NCBI RefSeq assembly: GCF_000369045.1
Contig: NZ_KB849796.1
Coordinates: forward strand, 381,529 to 445,528
Reading direction: 5' to 3'
Source of the DNA: Acinetobacter pittii ATCC 19004 = CIP 70.29
GTDB taxonomy: Bacteria > Pseudomonadota > Gammaproteobacteria > Pseudomonadales > Moraxellaceae
DNA: 64,000 bases
The notes under the pieces are model-generated. The model was given only the letters and a program-made list of their open reading frames with translations. It was not told the origin of the DNA and made no database searches. Below, one piece after another: positions 38,438-46,828 of this stretch (positions are counted from its first letter, which is position 1; the number at the start of each line of letters is the position of its first letter). The position numbers and the translations under genes were made by a program.

Positions 38438-38454
38438 ATGTTATGTTATAACAT
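38438..38454 (-). promoter_or_regulatory. Zur box upstream of zigA
   Basis: ATGTTATGTTATAACAT matches 15 of 17 positions of the box before zrlA. It is part of the perfect 18-bp palindrome GTTATGTTATAACATAAC (38440-38457). Zur represses such genes when zinc is plentiful. Confidence 0.82.
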
Positions 38455-38522
38455 AACTATTGATCAAGTTTTTATTCCGCTTTTGTTTAAATCAATTTAC
38501 TTAGTCGTTGAAAAAATTGCTT

Positions 38523-39209
38523 TTATAGTCCCTGACAAATTGAGGTTTTGTAGTGATGGTCAGGTCCCCATGCACGGAATCCTTGGCTATCAATATGGAT
38601 TTGTCCTGAAGCATAAACACCTAGTCCCATATTAAGCGCTTGGCCTTTAGTCGCCCAAAACTGACAAAGTTTGGTTTTAGTTTGCTGAATATTGAACTGG
38701 TCTAAATCACTCGGCTGTTCTGGGCCAATTCGAAAATCAAGTGCTGCATTAAAGACATGTCGAGAAGCATCAGCACCACCTGCACAGCGGTTTAGAGATA
38801 AAGCACGGTAGACCGAAGTCACTTCAAAATCGTTAATTACGCCATCATCAACTAACGCTTTTAAAATGCTAAGTGTCGGAACGATATTGGACCAAATCTC
38901 CCTTGGTGGCACCGCATAAGGCTCAACTCCACATTTTTGCCAATCGCGAGCCGAGCGTAATAACTCATGGTCTCGCACTAAATTGGCAAGTCCCTTTTGC
39001 TTAAGAAATTGCTTGTAAGATTGCACAGCCTGTCGATGGTCTGCTGTAGCTAACCATGCAACATACGCCTCGGGTTGAGGCTTTATTTTGACCAATGTTT
39101 TTGTAGGTTGAGGTAAAGATGTTTGGGTATGCAGAGGAATTGTTGGCTTGGGTGTTTGGGTACTACATGCTGTGAGAGATAATAAAATTAAACCGAAATA
39201 ACGCTTCAT
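38523..39209 (-). CDS. zrlA: Zinc-regulated lipoprotein peptidase (ZrlA-like, M15-type)
   Basis: A 228-residue lipoprotein with lipobox LTAC (Cys15). A Pro/Thr-rich linker (about 18-45) is followed by a peptidase domain with His151-x6-Asp158 (SRHVFNAALDF) and His205 (IHID), the zinc ligands of the M15/D-Ala-D-Ala carboxypeptidase group. It should act on peptidoglycan in the periplasm. A. baumannii ZrlA is a zinc-regulated peptidase needed for envelope integrity in zinc limitation. A Zur-like box lies about 57-73 bases before the start. Same strand as zigA but each gene has its own box. Confidence 0.88.
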   Translation of the reverse strand: MKRYFGLILLSLTACSTQTPKPTIPLHTQTSLPQPTKTLVKIKPQPEAYVAWLATADHRQAVQSYKQFLKQKGLANLVRDHELLRSARDWQKCGVEPYAVPPREIWSNIVPTLSILKALVDDGVINDFEVTSVYRALSLNRCAGGADASRHVFNAALDFRIGPEQPSDLDQFNIQQTKTKLCQFWATKGQALNMGLGVYASGQIHIDSQGFRAWGPDHHYKTSICQGL

Positions 39210-39265
39210 AAATATGCTCTATCTTCACCAAAAATGGGAAAATTGCTCATCATTAAATTAATGAA

Positions 39266-39282
39266 ATGTTATATTATAACAA
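39266..39282 (-). promoter_or_regulatory. Zur box upstream of zrlA
   Basis: ATGTTATATTATAACAA contains a 15-bp palindrome (TGTTATATTATAACA) with the GTTATA/TATAAC arms of the Acinetobacter Zur motif; 15 of 17 bases match the zigA box. Confidence 0.82.
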
Positions 39283-39323
39283 TAATAAAATCCTTTAATT
39301 TCTGTTGCTAAATTTTAAAAATA

Positions 39324-39352
39324 AAAAAGGACGCCTGTCAGACGTCCTTTTT
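39324..39352 (-). terminator. Terminator of the aromatic permease gene
   Basis: AAAAAGGACG and CGTCCTTTTT around a 9-nt loop, with a T-run on the minus strand just past the stop. Confidence 0.85.
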
Positions 39353-39372
39353 AGATACAACTCAATAATTTA

Positions 39373-40761
39373 TTAAATATCTGCTTCTAAGGCAGGTACA
39401 GACTGCTCAGCTTTTAATTTTCGGCGTTTAAATTGGTAAGCCACCATCAAACACAAGATCCAGCCAGGAATCATCATGACCGCAACACGCATATCTGGTG
39501 TTAAAGACATCACGACCAAAATACCCAGCATAAACAGTATGCATAAATAGTTGCTAAATGGATACATGAAGCTTGGGAACTTTGTTGTTTGCCCTTGGCG
39601 TTGCATATATTTGCGGAATTTTAAATGCGTCCATGAAATTACAACCCAGTTAATTACAATCGCTGCAACCACAAGCATCATGAGTAAACCAAATGCTTTT
39701 TCAGGGAAAATATAGTTTAACAGTACACATAAAATAGTGACTGCCGCTGAAAGGATCACTGCATTGGTTGGAATACCACGTTTATTAATACGTGCAAATA
39801 CTTTTGGTGCATTTCCTTGTTGCGCAAGGCCTAACAACATACGGCTACTGCAATAACTTGTGCCGTTATAAACTGAAACCGCTGCTGTCAAAATGACAAA
39901 GTTCAATAACGTTGCAATGCCTTGGCTATCTAAAGAAGCAAATACCATCACAAATGGACTGCCACCTTGTGCCATCTGGTTCCATGGGAATAGCGAGAAT
40001 AAAACAAAAAGTGTCGCAATATAGAAAATCAAAATACGATAAATAATTTGATTCACAGCTTTAGGTAAAGTTTTATCAGGGTCACGTGCTTCAGCTGCAG
40101 TAATACCGAAAAGCTCAATACCACCAAAAGCAAAAATAATGACCGCCATTGCCATCACTAAGCCTTCAACACCAAACGGGAAGAAACCGCCAAGTGCCCA
40201 GAGGTTTGAAATGCTTGCCTGTGGACCTGCTGTGCCTGTTGCAAGTAGATATGAACCAAAGCCAATCATTGCAAGAATCGCTAAGATTTTGACAATAGAA
40301 AACCAAAATTCCATTTCGCCAAAAAACTTAACGTGTAGCAAATTAATGCCATTAATTAAGACAAAGAAGGCTAAAGCAGATGCCCACGTCGGGATTTGCG
40401 GCCACCAATATTGAATGTAAAGACCAATTGCGCTTAGTTCTGCCATACAGACGAGTACATTGAGTACCCAATAGTTCCATCCTGACATGAACCCTGCAAA
40501 TGGTCCCCAATATTTGTAGGCAAAATGACTAAAAGAACCACTGACTGGCTCTTCAACTACCATTTCACCAAGCTGACGCATCATTAAAAAAGCAATAAAT
40601 CCTGCAATGGCATAACCGAGGATGACCGATGGACCTGCTAATTTAATCGATTGTGATATACCAAGAAAAAGCCCTGTGCCAATCGCCCCACCCAATGCAA
40701 TAAGCTGGATGTGCCGATTACTCAAACCATGTTTCAGGTTTCCTTGCTCTTGTGCTGACAT
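39373..40761 (-). CDS. APC-family amino-acid permease, aromatic amino acids likely
   Basis: A 462-residue, twelve-helix permease of the AAT group (AroP/CycA/ProY relatives). Blocks: [58 protein letters not shown] and FPWNQMAQGGSPFV. Substrate cannot be read from sequence; its divergence from the fumarylacetoacetase operon and the shared AT-rich inverted repeats between them suggest tyrosine or phenylalanine uptake. Close paralogue of hutT in this window. Confidence 0.85.
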   Translation of the reverse strand: MSAQEQGNLKHGLSNRHIQLIALGGAIGTGLFLGISQSIKLAGPSVILGYAIAGFIAFLMMRQLGEMVVEEPVSGSFSHFAYKYWGPFAGFMSGWNYWVLNVLVCMAELSAIGLYIQYWWPQIPTWASALAFFVLINGINLLHVKFFGEMEFWFSIVKILAILAMIGFGSYLLATGTAGPQASISNLWALGGFFPFGVEGLVMAMAVIIFAFGGIELFGITAAEARDPDKTLPKAVNQIIYRILIFYIATLFVLFSLFPWNQMAQGGSPFVMVFASLDSQGIATLLNFVILTAAVSVYNGTSYCSSRMLLGLAQQGNAPKVFARINKRGIPTNAVILSAAVTILCVLLNYIFPEKAFGLLMMLVVAAIVINWVVISWTHLKFRKYMQRQGQTTKFPSFMYPFSNYLCILFMLGILVVMSLTPDMRVAVMMIPGWILCLMVAYQFKRRKLKAEQSVPALEADI

Positions 40762-40782
40762 ATGATTATTCTCATCCGTGTC

Positions 40783-40809
40783 ACGTAATTTTTTTCCAAT
40801 AAATTACGT
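40783..40809 (-). promoter_or_regulatory. Inverted repeat before the permease
   Basis: ACGTAATTT and AAATTACGT are a perfect 9-bp inverted repeat with a 9-bp spacer, 22-48 bases before the permease start. Half-site resembles those near fahA and hpd. Confidence 0.55.
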
Positions 40810-40931
40810 ATATCATAAATTGATCAAACTTTCATAGAGATTCATGAAAAAATAATTGCGTGACTTTTCTCATGACCGCGAATGAAAACAGAAAATACAA
40901 GAAATGACAATTATTATGGAATGTGTAATTA

Positions 40932-40950
40932 AATTATGTATTGCGTAATT
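40932..40950 (+). promoter_or_regulatory. Half-site related to the hpd operator, upstream of fahA
   Basis: AATTATG and ATTGCGTAATT repeat the arms of the hpd upstream palindrome (10 of 11 on the right arm). The whole gap of about 355 bases between the permease and fahA also contains CGGTCTA/TAGACCG (40995-41001 and 41066-41072) flanking 64 bases. Confidence 0.45.
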
Positions 40951-41117
40951 TGATGAATTCAGTATTATAGAGACATGAAGCAATTGGTTGTGCTCGGTCT
41001 ATATCAAACTCATAAGACAAAAGATGATCTAAGCAAAGGTTAAAACTTATTGAGTAGCTCAGTCCTAGACCGAACTTTTATTTGTATAAGACCCGAGATA
41101 AAGACAAGGAAGCGAAA

Positions 41118-42425
41118 ATGGAACAAAAACTAAACTCTTTTATTGAAGTTTCACCTCAATCAGATTTCACTATTCATAATTTGCCTTACGGTGTTTTTAG
41201 CAGAGCTAACGAAAGTGAGCGTCAAGTTGGTGTAGCTATTGGTGATTGGGTGATTGATCTCGCTGCTCTTGAAAAGCACGGTCTTTTAAAACTTTCAGAA
41301 CAAGACACATATTTTAACCAGCCAACACTCAATAAATTTATCGAGTCTGGCAAAGCCAACTGGTCAAAAGTTCGTAAGACACTACAGTCTCTTCTCTCGG
41401 TTGAAAATTTAACGCTTCAAGAAAATGAAGCATTGCGCCAGGAAGTTTTGGTTAAGCAAGACAATGTTACTTTGCATTTACCACTTCAAGTATCTGGTTA
41501 TACCGATTTCTATTCTTCTAAAGAACATGCCACCAATGTAGGCTGTATGTTCCGCGACCCTAAAAATGCTTTACTGCCAAACTGGACTGAATTGCCTGTT
41601 GGTTATAATGGTCGTGCTAGTTCTGTTGTAGTCAGTGGCACTCAAGTCGTACGTCCATCTGGACAAATTAAACTTCCAAATGAAGAGCGCCCAGTTTTCT
41701 CAGCTACGCGTAAACTCGATTTCGAACTTGAAACAGCATTTGTTATTGGTAAACCAACAGAGCTTAGTCAACCGATCTCGATTGAAAATGCGTGGGATCA
41801 TATTTTTGGAATGGTATTACTCAATGACTGGTCAGCACGCGATATCCAGCAATGGGAATATGTGCCTCTAGGTCCTTTCAATTCAAAATCATTTGCTAGT
41901 GCCATCTCACCGTGGGTAGTCACACTTGAAGCACTTGAGCCATTTAAAGTGGAAGGCCCAAAACAAGAGCCTAAACCTTTAGCGTATTTACAAGAAAATA
42001 TCGCGAATAGTTATGACATTAATTTGAGTGTTGAAATTCAAAGCCCGAAATCGGCACAAGCTGACGTGATTTGCCAAACTAATTTCAAATATATGTACTG
42101 GTCTATGGCTCAACAGCTTACTCACCACACCATTGGCGGCTGTAATGTTCAGGTTGGTGATTTAATGGGTTCAGGTACCATTTCAGGTTCTACACCTGAC
42201 TCTTATGGCAGCTTGCTTGAGCTTACATGGAACACCACCAAGCCTTTAACACTTGCCAATGGTGAAACTCGTGGTTTCTTGCAAGACGGCGATACCCTGA
42301 TCATGAAAGGTCATTGTGAGAAAAATGGTATTCGCATTGGCTTCGGTGAAGTTCGAAATACAGTCCTTCCTGCATTAAATTTCGATTTTGCAGAAACTTC
42401 GGAGCCTGACTATGAAGCTGTATAG
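41118..42425 (+). CDS. fahA: Fumarylacetoacetase
   Basis: Cleaves fumarylacetoacetate to fumarate and acetoacetate, the last step of tyrosine breakdown. 435 residues from MEQKLNSFIEVSP, preceded by GGAAG; a longer frame with 12 extra residues lacks a site. FAH-family blocks: YTDFYSSKEHATNVG, FELETAFVIGK, LLNDWSARDIQQWEYVPLGPF, GTISG and FGEVRNTVLP. Overlaps maiA by 14 bp. Confidence 0.95.
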   Translation: MEQKLNSFIEVSPQSDFTIHNLPYGVFSRANESERQVGVAIGDWVIDLAALEKHGLLKLSEQDTYFNQPTLNKFIESGKANWSKVRKTLQSLLSVENLTLQENEALRQEVLVKQDNVTLHLPLQVSGYTDFYSSKEHATNVGCMFRDPKNALLPNWTELPVGYNGRASSVVVSGTQVVRPSGQIKLPNEERPVFSATRKLDFELETAFVIGKPTELSQPISIENAWDHIFGMVLLNDWSARDIQQWEYVPLGPFNSKSFASAISPWVVTLEALEPFKVEGPKQEPKPLAYLQENIANSYDINLSVEIQSPKSAQADVICQTNFKYMYWSMAQQLTHHTIGGCNVQVGDLMGSGTISGSTPDSYGSLLELTWNTTKPLTLANGETRGFLQDGDTLIMKGHCEKNGIRIGFGEVRNTVLPALNFDFAETSEPDYEAV

Positions 42426-43044
42426 TTACTTTCGTAGCTCTGCAGCCTACAGAGTACGGATTGGTCTGAACATTAAAGGTTTAGCTTATGAGACTGTTCC
42501 GGTTCATCTAGTAAAAAACGAACAGCAAAGCGAAGACTATTTAAAGTTAAACCGTAGTGCTCTGGTCCCGACTTTAATTGACGGCGATTTAACCTTGTCT
42601 CAATCGTTAAGTATTTTGGAATATCTGGATGAACAATATCCAGAAACCAAACTACTTCCAAGTGATGTGCAAGAGAGAGCCAAAATCCGTGCTTTTGCTC
42701 AAGCAATCGCTTGCGATATTCATCCATTAAATAACTTACGCGTACTGAAATATTTAAAAAATGACTTAAATGTTTCAGACGAACAAAAAAATTATTGGTA
42801 TCAGCACTGGATTATTGAAGGCTTTCAAAATCTCGAACAGCTACTTCAAGATTCAAATGGACAATTTTGCTTTGGACAACAAGCAACAATTGCCGATTGC
42901 TGCCTGATTCCACAGGTCTACAACGCGAAACGCTTCAAGATTGATTTATCTGCGTTTCCAAAAATTGAATCGATTTATCACCATTGTTTGTCTATCCCAG
43001 CCTTTTATAACGCGGCGCCAGAACAACAACCAGATTGGGAATAG
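42412..43044 (+). CDS. maiA: Maleylacetoacetate isomerase
   Basis: Glutathione S-transferase-fold (zeta class) isomerase, 210 residues. Starts MKLYSYFRSSAAYRVRIGLN, containing the SSxxxR glutathione-binding motif of MAAI (SSAAYR). Also the QSLSILEYLDEQYP thioredoxin-domain end and the ADCCLIPQVYNAKRF C-terminal domain. The ATG lies inside fahA behind a GGAG, so translation is coupled. Confidence 0.94.
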   Translation: MKLYSYFRSSAAYRVRIGLNIKGLAYETVPVHLVKNEQQSEDYLKLNRSALVPTLIDGDLTLSQSLSILEYLDEQYPETKLLPSDVQERAKIRAFAQAIACDIHPLNNLRVLKYLKNDLNVSDEQKNYWYQHWIIEGFQNLEQLLQDSNGQFCFGQQATIADCCLIPQVYNAKRFKIDLSAFPKIESIYHHCLSIPAFYNAAPEQQPDWE

Positions 43045-43061
43045 TAAAAAGGAGTTTTAAT

Positions 43062-43610
43062 ATGACATTTGCCATTAAAAAAATACATCACGTTGCATAT
43101 CGTTGTAAGGATGCGAAAGAAACTGTTGAGTGGTATAAAAAAATGCTCAATATGGATTTCATTTTAGCTTTTGCTGAAGACCATGTGCCGTCAACTAAAG
43201 CTTTTGACCCATATATGCATTTATTCTTAGATGCTGGTCAAGGTAACGTTTTGGCATTTTTTGAATTGCCAACTCAACCAGAAATGGGCCGAGACGAAAA
43301 TACGCCTCAATGGGTACAACATATTGCTTTTGAAGTTGAAGACTTAAATGCGTTGATGGCTGCCAAGCAACATTTAGAAGAAAATGGTGTGAAAGTCTTA
43401 GGTGTAACTAACCATGGCATTTTCCACTCAATTTATTTCTTTGACCCAAATGGCCATCGTTTAGAACTGACTTATAACGATGCGCATGCTGAAGAAAAAA
43501 TTGCAAAAATTACTGAAGAAATGAAAACTGAAATGCTAGAGGAATGGAGCAAAACCAAACGCGCTCCACACCACACTCATTTCTTGCATGAAGAAGAGTT
43601 AGGAACCTAA
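43062..43610 (+). CDS. VOC-family metalloprotein (extradiol dioxygenase/glyoxalase fold)
   Basis: A 182-residue single-module pair of beta-alpha-beta-beta-beta units with a GGAG site before the ATG. Candidate ligands sit where the fold expects them: His10 (KIHHVAYR), His87 (WVQHIAFE) and Glu135 (HRLELTY), with Glu68 (AFFELP) in the extra position used by glyoxalase I. The C-terminal tail is His-rich (PHHTHFLHEEE). It is third in the fahA-maiA operon, opposite hpd. No homogentisate dioxygenase of the HmgA (cupin) type is in the window, so this protein is a candidate for that ring cleavage; equally it may be a glutathione-dependent isomerase or lyase. Function unproved. Confidence 0.75.
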   Translation: MTFAIKKIHHVAYRCKDAKETVEWYKKMLNMDFILAFAEDHVPSTKAFDPYMHLFLDAGQGNVLAFFELPTQPEMGRDENTPQWVQHIAFEVEDLNALMAAKQHLEENGVKVLGVTNHGIFHSIYFFDPNGHRLELTYNDAHAEEKIAKITEEMKTEMLEEWSKTKRAPHHTHFLHEEELGT

Positions 43611-43630
43611 TTTTTAAAGAGCGCACTAAA

Positions 43631-43684
43631 AAATCGGCATTGATTAGAATTGTTTTAAGAGCAGTTCTATATCAATGCCGATTT
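43631..43684. repeat. Long hairpin after the fahA-maiA-VOC operon
   Basis: AAATCGGCATTGAT and ATCAATGCCGATTT are a perfect 14-bp inverted repeat, with a second 5-bp pairing (TAGAA/TTCTA) inside the 26-base interval. Probably the operon terminator, though no T-run follows; unusually long for that. Confidence 0.65.
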
Positions 43685-43904
43685 ATATTATTTAAAACCG
43701 CTAAATTTCTAGAAAATTACGCTATAAATAAGAGCATAGTGATTTTAGAAAATTGTTGGTTATTAAACATGTCAATTTCGCTAATAGAAAAAGGTGATTT
43801 CTATTTTTCACTAGGCTCAGGCATGATGTAAAACGCGCCAATTTCAATTTATGTTTTGATCGTCACTGTTTAACAGCTGAAGTAAATTTATTAAGGGTAT
43901 TTAA

Positions 43905-44684
43905 ATGATTGAAGAAAAAGTATCTGGGGGGGTTCAATCACTTGAAGTCGGTTTATCTGTACTAAACGCCCTTTTGGAACACAATCAACCTATTATTCTC
44001 AAAGATCTGTCTAGCAAGCTAGAAATGCATCCTGCAAAAGTTCACCGCTATCTGGTTAGCCTTATTCGCATGGAATATGCAAAACAACTTGATGATGGGC
44101 AATATGCCCTAGGTGATCAGGCATGGCGCTTAGGTCTCAACTGTGTTCAGCATAGCGACACACTACAGCTGGTACAGCATTTAATTTATGACCTACAAAA
44201 CAAAATTGGTTGCGGTATACAAATTAGTAAATGGTCACCAAAAGGCCCTGTCGTGGTTCAATCGATTGAGTCAAACCATCCTATTTCGATTGTGACTAAA
44301 GTCGGCTCGATTATGCCTTTAGTGAATTCTGCTGCGGGACGTCTATTTGCTTCTTATCTTCCAGAACATTTTGTTCGTCCCTTAATGGAAGCAGAATGGC
44401 AAAAGCATCAGGAACTTGGTCTGCACATCGCACCACAAAACTGGCAAGCATTTACAGAGCTTAAAGACACCATTCGCCAGCAACAAATGTCGGCAGCGAA
44501 AGGCGATTTATTGACAGGAATTAATGCGGTAGGTTTACCTGTATTTAACTCAAACCAGAGTATTGAGTTTTGTATTGTCGCACTAGACAGTGAAATGTTT
44601 TTACCAGTCGACCCTCACAGTAAAACGATTGAAATCTTGAAAAATGAAGTGAACCTTATTAATCAATATATTAAAAGCCGCTAA
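43905..44684 (+). CDS. IclR-family transcriptional regulator
   Basis: A 259-residue regulator: N-terminal winged helix (about 10-70; LEVGLSVLNALLEHNQPIILKDLSSKLEMHPAKVHRYLVSLIRM) and a C-terminal IclR effector domain (about 80-255; VKVGSIMPLVNSAAGRLFASY-like and INAVGLPVFN). Located between the fahA operon and hpd, so it most likely controls aromatic amino-acid catabolism, possibly with homogentisate or 4-hydroxyphenylpyruvate as effector. The shared inverted repeats near hpd, fahA and the permease are its candidate sites. Confidence 0.88.
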   Translation: MIEEKVSGGVQSLEVGLSVLNALLEHNQPIILKDLSSKLEMHPAKVHRYLVSLIRMEYAKQLDDGQYALGDQAWRLGLNCVQHSDTLQLVQHLIYDLQNKIGCGIQISKWSPKGPVVVQSIESNHPISIVTKVGSIMPLVNSAAGRLFASYLPEHFVRPLMEAEWQKHQELGLHIAPQNWQAFTELKDTIRQQQMSAAKGDLLTGINAVGLPVFNSNQSIEFCIVALDSEMFLPVDPHSKTIEILKNEVNLINQYIKSR

Positions 44685-44696
44685 TCAATAGCCATA

Positions 44697-44727
44697 AAAA
44701 AACCAAGAGATCAAACTCTTGGTTTTT
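44697..44727. terminator. Bidirectional terminator between the IclR gene and hpd
   Basis: AAAAAACCAAGAG and CTCTTGGTTTTTT pair perfectly around a 6-nt loop. Confidence 0.9.
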
Positions 44728-44754
44728 TAAGATCAGGAATAAAGCTCAGCTTAT

Positions 44755-45810
44755 TTATTTAGTTTCTAAAACACCACGGCGAATCTGGTCACGTTCAATC
44801 GACTCAAATAATGCCTTAAAGTTACCTTCACCAAAGCCATCATCATCTTTACGTTGAATAAATTCAAAGAAAACTGGACCAATCATGTTTTCAGAGAAAA
44901 TTTGCAATAACAGCTTCTTCTGACCGTCTTTAGTATTACCATCAAGCAAAATACCGCGCTGTTTTAATTCATCAGTCGGTTCACCATGCTCAGGTAAACG
45001 ATCTTCTAGCATTTCATAATACGTATTTGGCGGCGGCGTCATAAATTTCAGACCAAGGCCTTTTAACTTATCCCAAGTCGAAATTAAGTCATCACAAATA
45101 AATGCGATATGCTGAATACCTTCACCATTAAAGTCAGATAGGAACTCTGCAATTTGGCCATTTCCTTTGTCTGAATCTTCGTTTAACGGAATACGGATCT
45201 TACCGTCTGGTGCTGTTAATGCTTTAGACGTTAAACCTGTATATTCACCTTTAATATCAAAGTAGCGAATTTCTTGGAAGTTAAAGATTTTTTCATAGAA
45301 GTTTGCCCAATACTCCATACGGCCTTTGTAGACGTTATGAGTTAGGTGGTCAATCTCGTTTAAGCCTGCCCCTACTGGACGTTTGTCGGCATCATCAAAG
45401 AAAACAAAGTCATTTTCATAAATATCACGGTCAACTAAAAAGATTGGCATGCCACCAATACCTTTAATTGCCGGAATGTTAAGCTCCATTGGCCCAACTT
45501 TTGAATACATTGGTTCAGCACCAAGCTCTACCGCTTTTTGGAAAGCTTTTGCTGCATCACGTGTTTTAAAGCCCATTGCACAAGCAGATGGACCATGTTC
45601 ATTAAAGAAGAATGAAGCATAAGATTCTGGCTGATAATTCAGGATAATATTGATATTTCCTTGACGCCATAAGTACGCTTCTTTCGATTTATGCTTGGCT
45701 ACTTTTGAAAAGCCGATTGTTTCAAAAACTGGATCTAATTCATTTTCTTTTGAAACAAACTCAATAAATGCAAAACCGCATAATTCTAATGGGTTCTCTA
45801 AAATATCCAT
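44755..45810 (-). CDS. hpd: 4-hydroxyphenylpyruvate dioxygenase
   Basis: Converts 4-hydroxyphenylpyruvate to homogentisate. 351 residues, two VOC modules. The iron ligands are His155 ([10 protein letters not shown]), His234 ([10 protein letters not shown]) and Glu316 (VFFEFIQRK). The C-terminal [15 protein letters not shown] is the gating helix of the family. Length fits bacterial enzymes. It is transcribed on its own, and a strong palindrome lies about 380-420 bases upstream. Confidence 0.95.
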   Translation of the reverse strand: MDILENPLELCGFAFIEFVSKENELDPVFETIGFSKVAKHKSKEAYLWRQGNINIILNYQPESYASFFFNEHGPSACAMGFKTRDAAKAFQKAVELGAEPMYSKVGPMELNIPAIKGIGGMPIFLVDRDIYENDFVFFDDADKRPVGAGLNEIDHLTHNVYKGRMEYWANFYEKIFNFQEIRYFDIKGEYTGLTSKALTAPDGKIRIPLNEDSDKGNGQIAEFLSDFNGEGIQHIAFICDDLISTWDKLKGLGLKFMTPPPNTYYEMLEDRLPEHGEPTDELKQRGILLDGNTKDGQKKLLLQIFSENMIGPVFFEFIQRKDDDGFGEGNFKALFESIERDQIRRGVLETK

Positions 45811-46337
45811 CTAGTTTCCCTCTGGTGATTACCTGTTCCGTTTATCTCTATTGCTGATGAACTCAGCTCCTTTCTCTATAGAATACGTTGTCATTGGGTG
45901 AAGACTTGAACCGTCAAATTGGCTTAACCCAACACATCCTATGAGAAAAAAACGAGTCATTAAAACGAAGATATGATGAGCGTAGAGCCTTTAATGATTA
46001 ATTTCCGTTCCATGTGGTGTTTGTTTTCCATACACACTGTCCTTTGTTATCTAAAAGTACGATTGAGATTTTTCAATAAACCCTTAAAAATCGTCTTTTC
46101 CTAAAAATCATTTATAGATTTATGGAGACCAACATCCTTGTTGGATCTCCAATGGCCATTTACCTTGAATTAGATGCTACTAAAAACAATTAAATTATGC
46201 AATACATAACTTAATTATGAATTGCATAATTTTAGTAATCTTTTAATTTGCCTGTTTTAAAATCAATTGTCATATTCGATATTCTGTTTATGATTCTTTA
46301 TCTTCAAAAATCTCTCTTGCTTTGAGTTTGGAAAACT
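45811..46337. other. Long hpd leader/promoter region
   Basis: About 530 bases without a gene between divergent hpd and the DUF523 gene. It holds a hairpin (TGGAGA, CCAACA, loop TCCT, TGTTGG, TCTCCA at 46123-46151 with one bulged A) and the palindrome listed separately. No open frame with a credible start. Confidence 0.55.
46193..46231. promoter_or_regulatory. Perfect 11-bp inverted repeat, candidate IclR operator
   Basis: AATTATGCAAT and ATTGCATAATT with a 17-base AT-rich spacer. The right arm recurs with one change before fahA. Lies between the hpd leader and the DUF523 gene and could act on either. Confidence 0.6.
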
Positions 46338-46808
46338 ATGCTTTTAGTCAGCGCATGTTTAATTGGTGAACCTGTTCGATATGATGGTAAATCTTGTCCA
46401 AATACCCGACTTAAGCAGCTATTAATCAATAAAAAAGCCCATGCATTATGCCCAGAGCTATTAGGTGGTTTTACCACTCCCCGTTTACCCGCAGAAATTG
46501 TGGGCGGAACAGGTCAAGATGTGCTTGATGGCAAAGCAAAAATTATCGATTCATCTGGTTTAGATGTGACAGAGTTATATTTAAAAGGTGCTTACCGCAC
46601 CCTAGAAGTTGCGCAGCAAATAAAAGCAACTTGTGTGGTTTTAAAAGAGAATAGCCCATCTTGTGGTAGCCAAAAAATTTATAACGGTACTTTCCAAGGT
46701 GAGAAAATTACAGGAGTTGGAATCACCACAGCGCTTTTGCAACGCCATGGCTTTGAAGTAATTTCTGAAAATGAGATTGAAGATTGGTTAGTAGAACATC
46801 CTCTTTAA
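46338..46808 (+). CDS. DUF523 family protein
   Basis: A 156-residue protein of the DUF523 family (PF04463). Signature blocks: VSACLIGEPVRYDGKSC at the start, LCPELLGGFTTPRLPAEI and VLKENSPSCGSQKIYNGTF. Several conserved Cys (8, about 20, 39 and 115) suggest a metal or Fe-S site. Cytoplasmic; function not established. Converges on the MATE gene with only 20 bp between stops. Confidence 0.85.
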   Translation: MLLVSACLIGEPVRYDGKSCPNTRLKQLLINKKAHALCPELLGGFTTPRLPAEIVGGTGQDVLDGKAKIIDSSGLDVTELYLKGAYRTLEVAQQIKATCVVLKENSPSCGSQKIYNGTFQGEKITGVGITTALLQRHGFEVISENEIEDWLVEHPL

Positions 46809-46828
46809 GAGTGTGTTGATCTACCTAA

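Noticed and set aside
41052..41072. Resemblance of the fahA leader to a synthetic-promoter-like string (agctcagtcctag)
   Set aside because: Short chance similarity; the rest of the promoter does not match and the context is natural.
43640..43831. 63-codon open frame after the VOC gene
   Set aside because: Begins inside the long hairpin, has no ribosome site and no protein-like composition.
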